Under the pieces are notes generated by a model. It was not told where the DNA came from. It saw nothing but the letters and a program-made list of their open reading frames with translations, and did not search any database. From Struthio camelus (taxonomy: Eukaryota > Chordata > Aves > Struthioniformes > Struthionidae), in contig NC_090943.1 in NCBI RefSeq assembly GCF_040807025.1, positions 142,806,264-142,870,263 on the forward strand: a stretch of DNA of 64,000 bases, given 5' to 3'. Both the position numbers and the translations under genes were made by a program. The first letter of the stretch is position 1. Each line of letters starts with the position of its first letter. Below are positions 61,801-64,000 of this stretch, one piece after another.

Positions 61801-63491
61801 TTGAGAGATATTGTTTGAGTAGAGTTCATCAGCAGTGACATTCATTAATTAATTTCCCTGAAGAATGGAGGCCTAAATATAGGTCATTAAAATAATTTTC
61901 AGTAAGATAAATGGGAACATTGGGGAAAAGTAAAAACCTAGTTTAACAATTTTTAGAGGCTATGTTTTGTAATCTTTAGTCTGGTTAATTCAGTCAAGCT
62001 TGAAACTCTACTGTTAGATCTATGAAAATATTTGTACGTAGTCCAATCTTGAGTAAAAATCTTGAAATGTGTTTTTGCTGCACAGACAGTTGTACTATAT
62101 TTCGTCTCGAAAGTTATCTTAATTTCTTAATGAATGTAATGGTTTATAGAGGTCTTAATTATGAATGTAAACAACCTGCAGTTTTTAATCTTTAGATACT
62201 GCAGAAAAATTTTGCCATCCTACCTTCACCCTAAAAGGAAAGAACTAAAACTTCAGAGGACATATTTACTTGAGAGTAGAATGAAACAAAAATTTCTCTA
62301 GAAGGTGAAGATTGTAATTTCATTTAAGCAAAAGCCAGAGAACAGCCCTCATCTTAAAATAGATGATGTTTCTACTTTATCAAAAAGATTGTTCCTGCAG
62401 TAGAAAACTGTCTCTTGGAGTTCTGCAGAAGCATTGATTCAGTACCACTTTACAGTTAGGGGTACCATCAGCTGAAAACAGGCACTCACGTCAGTGCATC
62501 TAACTTTCTTGCTACTATTTCATTAAATACATACGTAGCCCTAAATAGGCTATTCTATTAAACCTTTTGTCAGTTATAAAATGTTGGATGCCCTTTATAT
62601 GCCAGTAACTGATGAGGTAAATATTTTGAACTAGCAGCTGCTGAAATCTGTTACTTAGCTCTTTAAGGTTTCAAATTTGTTGAAAAAGGTGTACTTATGG
62701 TGTGGTTTTTTGTGTGTTTTTTGTTTGTGTGTGTTTTTCTCCCTTTGCAGGAAATGGCAGCAGTATCAGCTTTTCTTCAGCCTGGAGCTCCTAGACCATA
62801 TCCTGCTCACTATATGGAAACAGCAATACAGACCTATAGAGATATCTGCAAGTATGTTATCTGCTTTCATACTGGATCAATGAATGATGTCATACCTACT
62901 GGCTTAACTTTTCTGATAGTGCCACCCACCGTCATTCTGTGGTCTTGTAGATATAACTCCTGAAGAATAAGCTATGTTAATTTATCTAGGATATTATGAA
63001 AGACAATTACGCCTTCAAGAACAGAGTGACTTATTAAACTAGTTGCTGGCTGTTGGATTTCTGGATTATCAGATCATATATAGTTGGTTTGCCAGATGTC
63101 TTTATAAACAAGATATATTTTTCCTCAAAAATGATCTCATTAACAGCAACTTTTTTTAAAAAAAAAAATAAATAAATAAAGCAAAGTTATACTATGAGAA
63201 ATGCAATGGTGAAAGTGCCAGTCTGTACGTGGTTATTTTGTGGGGGGAGAACTCTTAAAGTAAAGAATATGAACAGCAGAGCACTAATCTGATGCAATGC
63301 AGAGAGAACTTGTCGAATTTGAGGTGAAAAGTTTTTTTCCCATGGTGTCTTTTGATAAATATTTATTAATATATTTTTATTTTAGGAACATGGTTCTGGC
63401 CGAACGTTGTGTGCTGCTTAGTGCTGAAATCTTAAAAAGTCAAAGCAAATATTCAGAGGCAGCTGCTCTTCTGATTCGTTTAACCAGTGAG
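41871..63491 (+). CDS. TRAPPC8: TRAPPC8, TRAPPIII complex subunit (exons 1-11 of a longer gene)
   Basis: TRAPPC8 (Trs85 homologue, KIAA1012) is a TRAPPIII subunit. The complex activates Rab1 and acts in ER-Golgi traffic and autophagosome formation. Eleven coding exons (157, 195, 90, 175, 154, 88, 248, 116, 151, 101 and 106 nt) join in frame without a stop to give 527 codons, about the first third of the roughly 1,435-residue protein. Signature stretches include HMRDPNNQLHIIKNLKIAV, SQEQHRIQH, HGACLTLTDHDRIRQFIQEF, KKWFSGSKVPEKS and YPPEAPELQIRKMADLCFLV. The most variable part is exons 6-7 (residues about 258-315), a Ser/Asn-rich linker. The rest of the gene lies beyond the right edge. Confidence 0.96.
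42028..47666 (+). other. TRAPPC8: TRAPPC8 intron 1
   Basis: This is a 5.6-kb intron from donor GTCGGT to acceptor TTTTTAG. The first 300 bp belong to the CpG island. The rest is AT-rich with poly-T tracts and no recognisable coding or young repeat sequence. Confidence 0.8.
47667..47861 (+). CDS. TRAPPC8: TRAPPC8 coding exon 2
   Basis: This 195-nt exon enters in phase 1 and leaves in phase 1, with donor GTATGT. It encodes HMRDPNNQLHIIKNLKIAV through AIRKLLNDVVSVSQPAEGLV to DYDLNIS. Confidence 0.95.
48185..48197 (+). repeat. Homopolymer G13
   Basis: Thirteen G follow a short GT tract in TRAPPC8 intron 2. The length is uncertain because such runs are hard to sequence. Confidence 0.85.
49234..49254 (+). 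repeat. Homopolymer C21
   Basis: Twenty-one C in a row lie in TRAPPC8 intron 2. The transcript carries the C strand, so any four-stranded G structure would form on the template strand. Confidence 0.88.
53241..53330 (+). CDS. TRAPPC8: TRAPPC8 coding exon 3
   Basis: This 90-nt exon encodes TTPWFESYRESFLQSMPASD and then HEFLNHYVA. It ends in phase 1 directly before GTATCCTTT, a U12-type donor. Confidence 0.94.
53331..54350 (+). other. TRAPPC8: TRAPPC8 intron 3, U12-type (minor spliceosome) intron
   Basis: The donor is GTATCCTTTG at 53331-53340, a perfect match to the U12 consensus RTATCCTTT. The branch-site-like GTCCTTAAC at 54332-54340 fits the U12 branch consensus TTCCTTRAY at all but one base. 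It lies about 11 nt before the acceptor AG (54349-54350), the short spacing U12 introns require, and no pyrimidine tract precedes the acceptor. Flanking exons join in frame (Ala-Cys-Met). Confidence 0.9.
54351..54525 (+). CDS. TRAPPC8: TRAPPC8 coding exon 4
   Basis: This 175-nt exon leaves in phase 2 with donor GTGAAT. It encodes MLVVSSSEPEPVEQF, SQEQHRIQHSSEY, PKWFIPNTLKYYVLLHDVS and ends EEQR. Confidence 0.95.
54526..54915 (+). other. TRAPPC8: TRAPPC8 intron 4
   Basis: A 390-bp intron with donor GTGAAT and acceptor CTTTCAG. It has no other feature. Confidence 0.85.
54916..55069 (+). CDS. TRAPPC8: TRAPPC8 coding exon 5
   Basis: This 154-nt exon leaves in phase 0 with donor GTATTA. It encodes ADSIYEEMKQRYGTQGCYLL and, near its end, IPDPWSQYLQKNSIQNQ. 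Confidence 0.95.
55070..56191 (+). other. TRAPPC8: TRAPPC8 intron 5 with GT/TA microsatellite
   Basis: A 1.1-kb intron with a T17 run near 55745 and a compound (GT)n(TA)n microsatellite at about 55793-55824. No other feature was seen. Confidence 0.8.
56192..56279 (+). CDS. TRAPPC8: TRAPPC8 coding exon 6
   Basis: This 88-nt exon leaves in phase 1 with donor GTATTT. It encodes DCYEDYPYAVISNKNADHLL and ends DGLDNDIK. This is the start of the variable linker. It differs most from the human protein but keeps frame and splice sites. Confidence 0.9.
56280..57784 (+). other. TRAPPC8: TRAPPC8 intron 6
   Basis: A 1.5-kb AT-rich intron. I saw nothing else in it. Confidence 0.8.
57785..58032 (+). CDS. 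TRAPPC8: TRAPPC8 coding exon 7
   Basis: This 248-nt exon leaves in phase 0 with donor GTCTGT. The first half is a divergent Ser/Thr-rich linker. The second half is highly conserved: HGACLTLTDHDRIRQFIQEF, then TFRGLLPHIEKTIRQLNDQ. Confidence 0.95.
58033..59254 (+). other. TRAPPC8: TRAPPC8 intron 7
   Basis: A 1.2-kb AT-rich intron with acceptor CTTTGCAG. I saw nothing else in it. Confidence 0.8.
59255..59370 (+). CDS. TRAPPC8: TRAPPC8 coding exon 8
   Basis: This 116-nt exon leaves in phase 2 with a consensus donor GTAAGT. It encodes LISRKGLSRSLFSATKKWFS and then GSKVPEKSINELKNTSGL. Confidence 0.96.
59371..61214 (+). other. TRAPPC8: TRAPPC8 intron 8
   Basis: A 1.8-kb AT-rich intron with an (AAAC)n tract near 61118-61137. 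No other feature was seen. Confidence 0.8.
61215..61365 (+). CDS. TRAPPC8: TRAPPC8 coding exon 9
   Basis: This 151-nt exon leaves in phase 0 with donor GTTGGT. It encodes YPPEAPELQIRKMADLCFLV, then YELAYSCYHTAKKDFLNDQA and MLYAAGAL, a helical-repeat part of the protein. Confidence 0.96.
61366..62750 (+). other. TRAPPC8: TRAPPC8 intron 9
   Basis: A 1.4-kb AT-rich intron with acceptor CTTTGCAG. I saw nothing else in it. Confidence 0.8.
62751..62851 (+). CDS. TRAPPC8: TRAPPC8 coding exon 10
   Basis: This 101-nt exon leaves in phase 2 with donor GTATGT. It encodes EMAAVSAFLQPGAPRPYPAH and YMETAIQTYRDIC. Confidence 0.96.
62852..63385 (+). other. TRAPPC8: TRAPPC8 intron 10
   Basis: A 534-bp intron with an (AAAT)n tract near 63166-63180. 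No other feature was seen. Confidence 0.82.
63386..63491 (+). CDS. TRAPPC8: TRAPPC8 coding exon 11
   Basis: This 106-nt exon leaves in phase 0 with donor GTAACA. It encodes NMVLAERCVLLSAEILKSQS and KYSEAAALLIRLTSE. It is the last exon in the window. Confidence 0.95.
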
Positions 63492-64000
63492 GTAACACAG
63501 TAGCTTTTTCCACTCTTACCCTCCTGCCATGTGCTTACTTACCTGAACGCTTCTAGGTTACAATCTCATTCTTGTCTTAAGTTGAAATATTCAAAGACAG
63601 CAAATGACCAAGTATAAAGTTTGAAATGAGGAAAACTTCAGTTATACAGCAAACAAAGAAACTAGTTCTTTGCATTCTTTTTCTTTCAAGTGACTTGTTT
63701 GACTTTAAAGACCTGCTAAATGTGTGTTTTGTTAACTTTGGCTTCATGTTAAAGAAAACTGATTATCTACTTGTCACTTGAATGACATACTTTGCCAGTT
63801 TAAGAAGTTATGGATTAAAAATATTAGTTTGGCTTTCACAGCCATGATGGATATCATCCCCCATGTATTCAGTTTTGTAGCTTAAGCAATGAAGGCTTAA
63901 GGCACTGCAGCTCAGCTACTATTGGATCATCAGAATCTTAACTCTGTAAGTGAAAGCTGGGCTGAACGCTTCTGTTATGTTAATTGATGTAAATTAAGCA
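63492..64000 (+). other. TRAPPC8: TRAPPC8 intron 11 (partial)
   Basis: AT-rich sequence to the window edge. The next exon, expected to start with an Asp-Ser-Asp-Leu-Arg block, is not in the window. Confidence 0.75.

Overview
This looks like nuclear DNA from a bird. Introns are short and AT-rich, promoters sit in sharp CpG islands, and the recognisable young repeats are CR1 LINEs with the typical avian 3' end. I cannot name the species. No rRNA, tRNA, CRISPR or bacterial-type operon was seen.

Three gene loci lie in the order RNF138 (minus, first two coding exons, running off the left edge), RNF125 (minus), TRAPPC8 (plus, first eleven coding exons, running off the right edge). As I recall it, this is the human chromosome 18 order TRAPPC8-RNF125-RNF138 read from the other strand. 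RNF138 and TRAPPC8 look intact: every exon joins the next in frame across GT-AG junctions and the expected domains read through.

The main result is RNF125, the E3 ligase that damps RIG-I/MDA5/MAVS signalling. Exons 2-6 can all be placed at 15914-15761, 13264-13170, 11739-11649, 9536-9429 and 8418-8326. Their lengths and phases match the human exon lengths as I recall them, with no frameshifting indel. The copy is nevertheless broken. The last RING cysteine is Gly, a cysteine of the following C2HC finger is Arg, the last codon of exon 2 is TAG, exon 4 has an in-frame TAG, a C-terminal finger His is Tyr, and the acceptor of exon 6 is TG instead of AG. A possible decayed exon 1 (Met-Gly-Ser start) lies in a small GC-rich island near 24.2 kb. 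This reads as a fairly recent unitary pseudogene of an innate-immunity brake.

Other layout: 1-2457 RNF138 introns and exon 2; 2.2-3.7 kb RNF138 CpG island with GCC, CCT and G tracts; 3.7-8.3 kb intergenic; 8.3-15.9 kb RNF125 exons 2-6; 16.28-18.5 kb a CR1 element (minus) with ORF1 esterase and an internally deleted ORF2; 24.0-24.3 kb GC-rich island; 28.9-29.3 kb an old LINE remnant; 31.8-32.15 kb an unidentified coding-like block (minus); 38.93-40.37 kb a second CR1 (minus); 41.2-42.3 kb TRAPPC8 CpG island; 41.87-63.49 kb TRAPPC8 coding exons 1-11. TRAPPC8 intron 3 carries textbook U12-type (minor spliceosome) signals.
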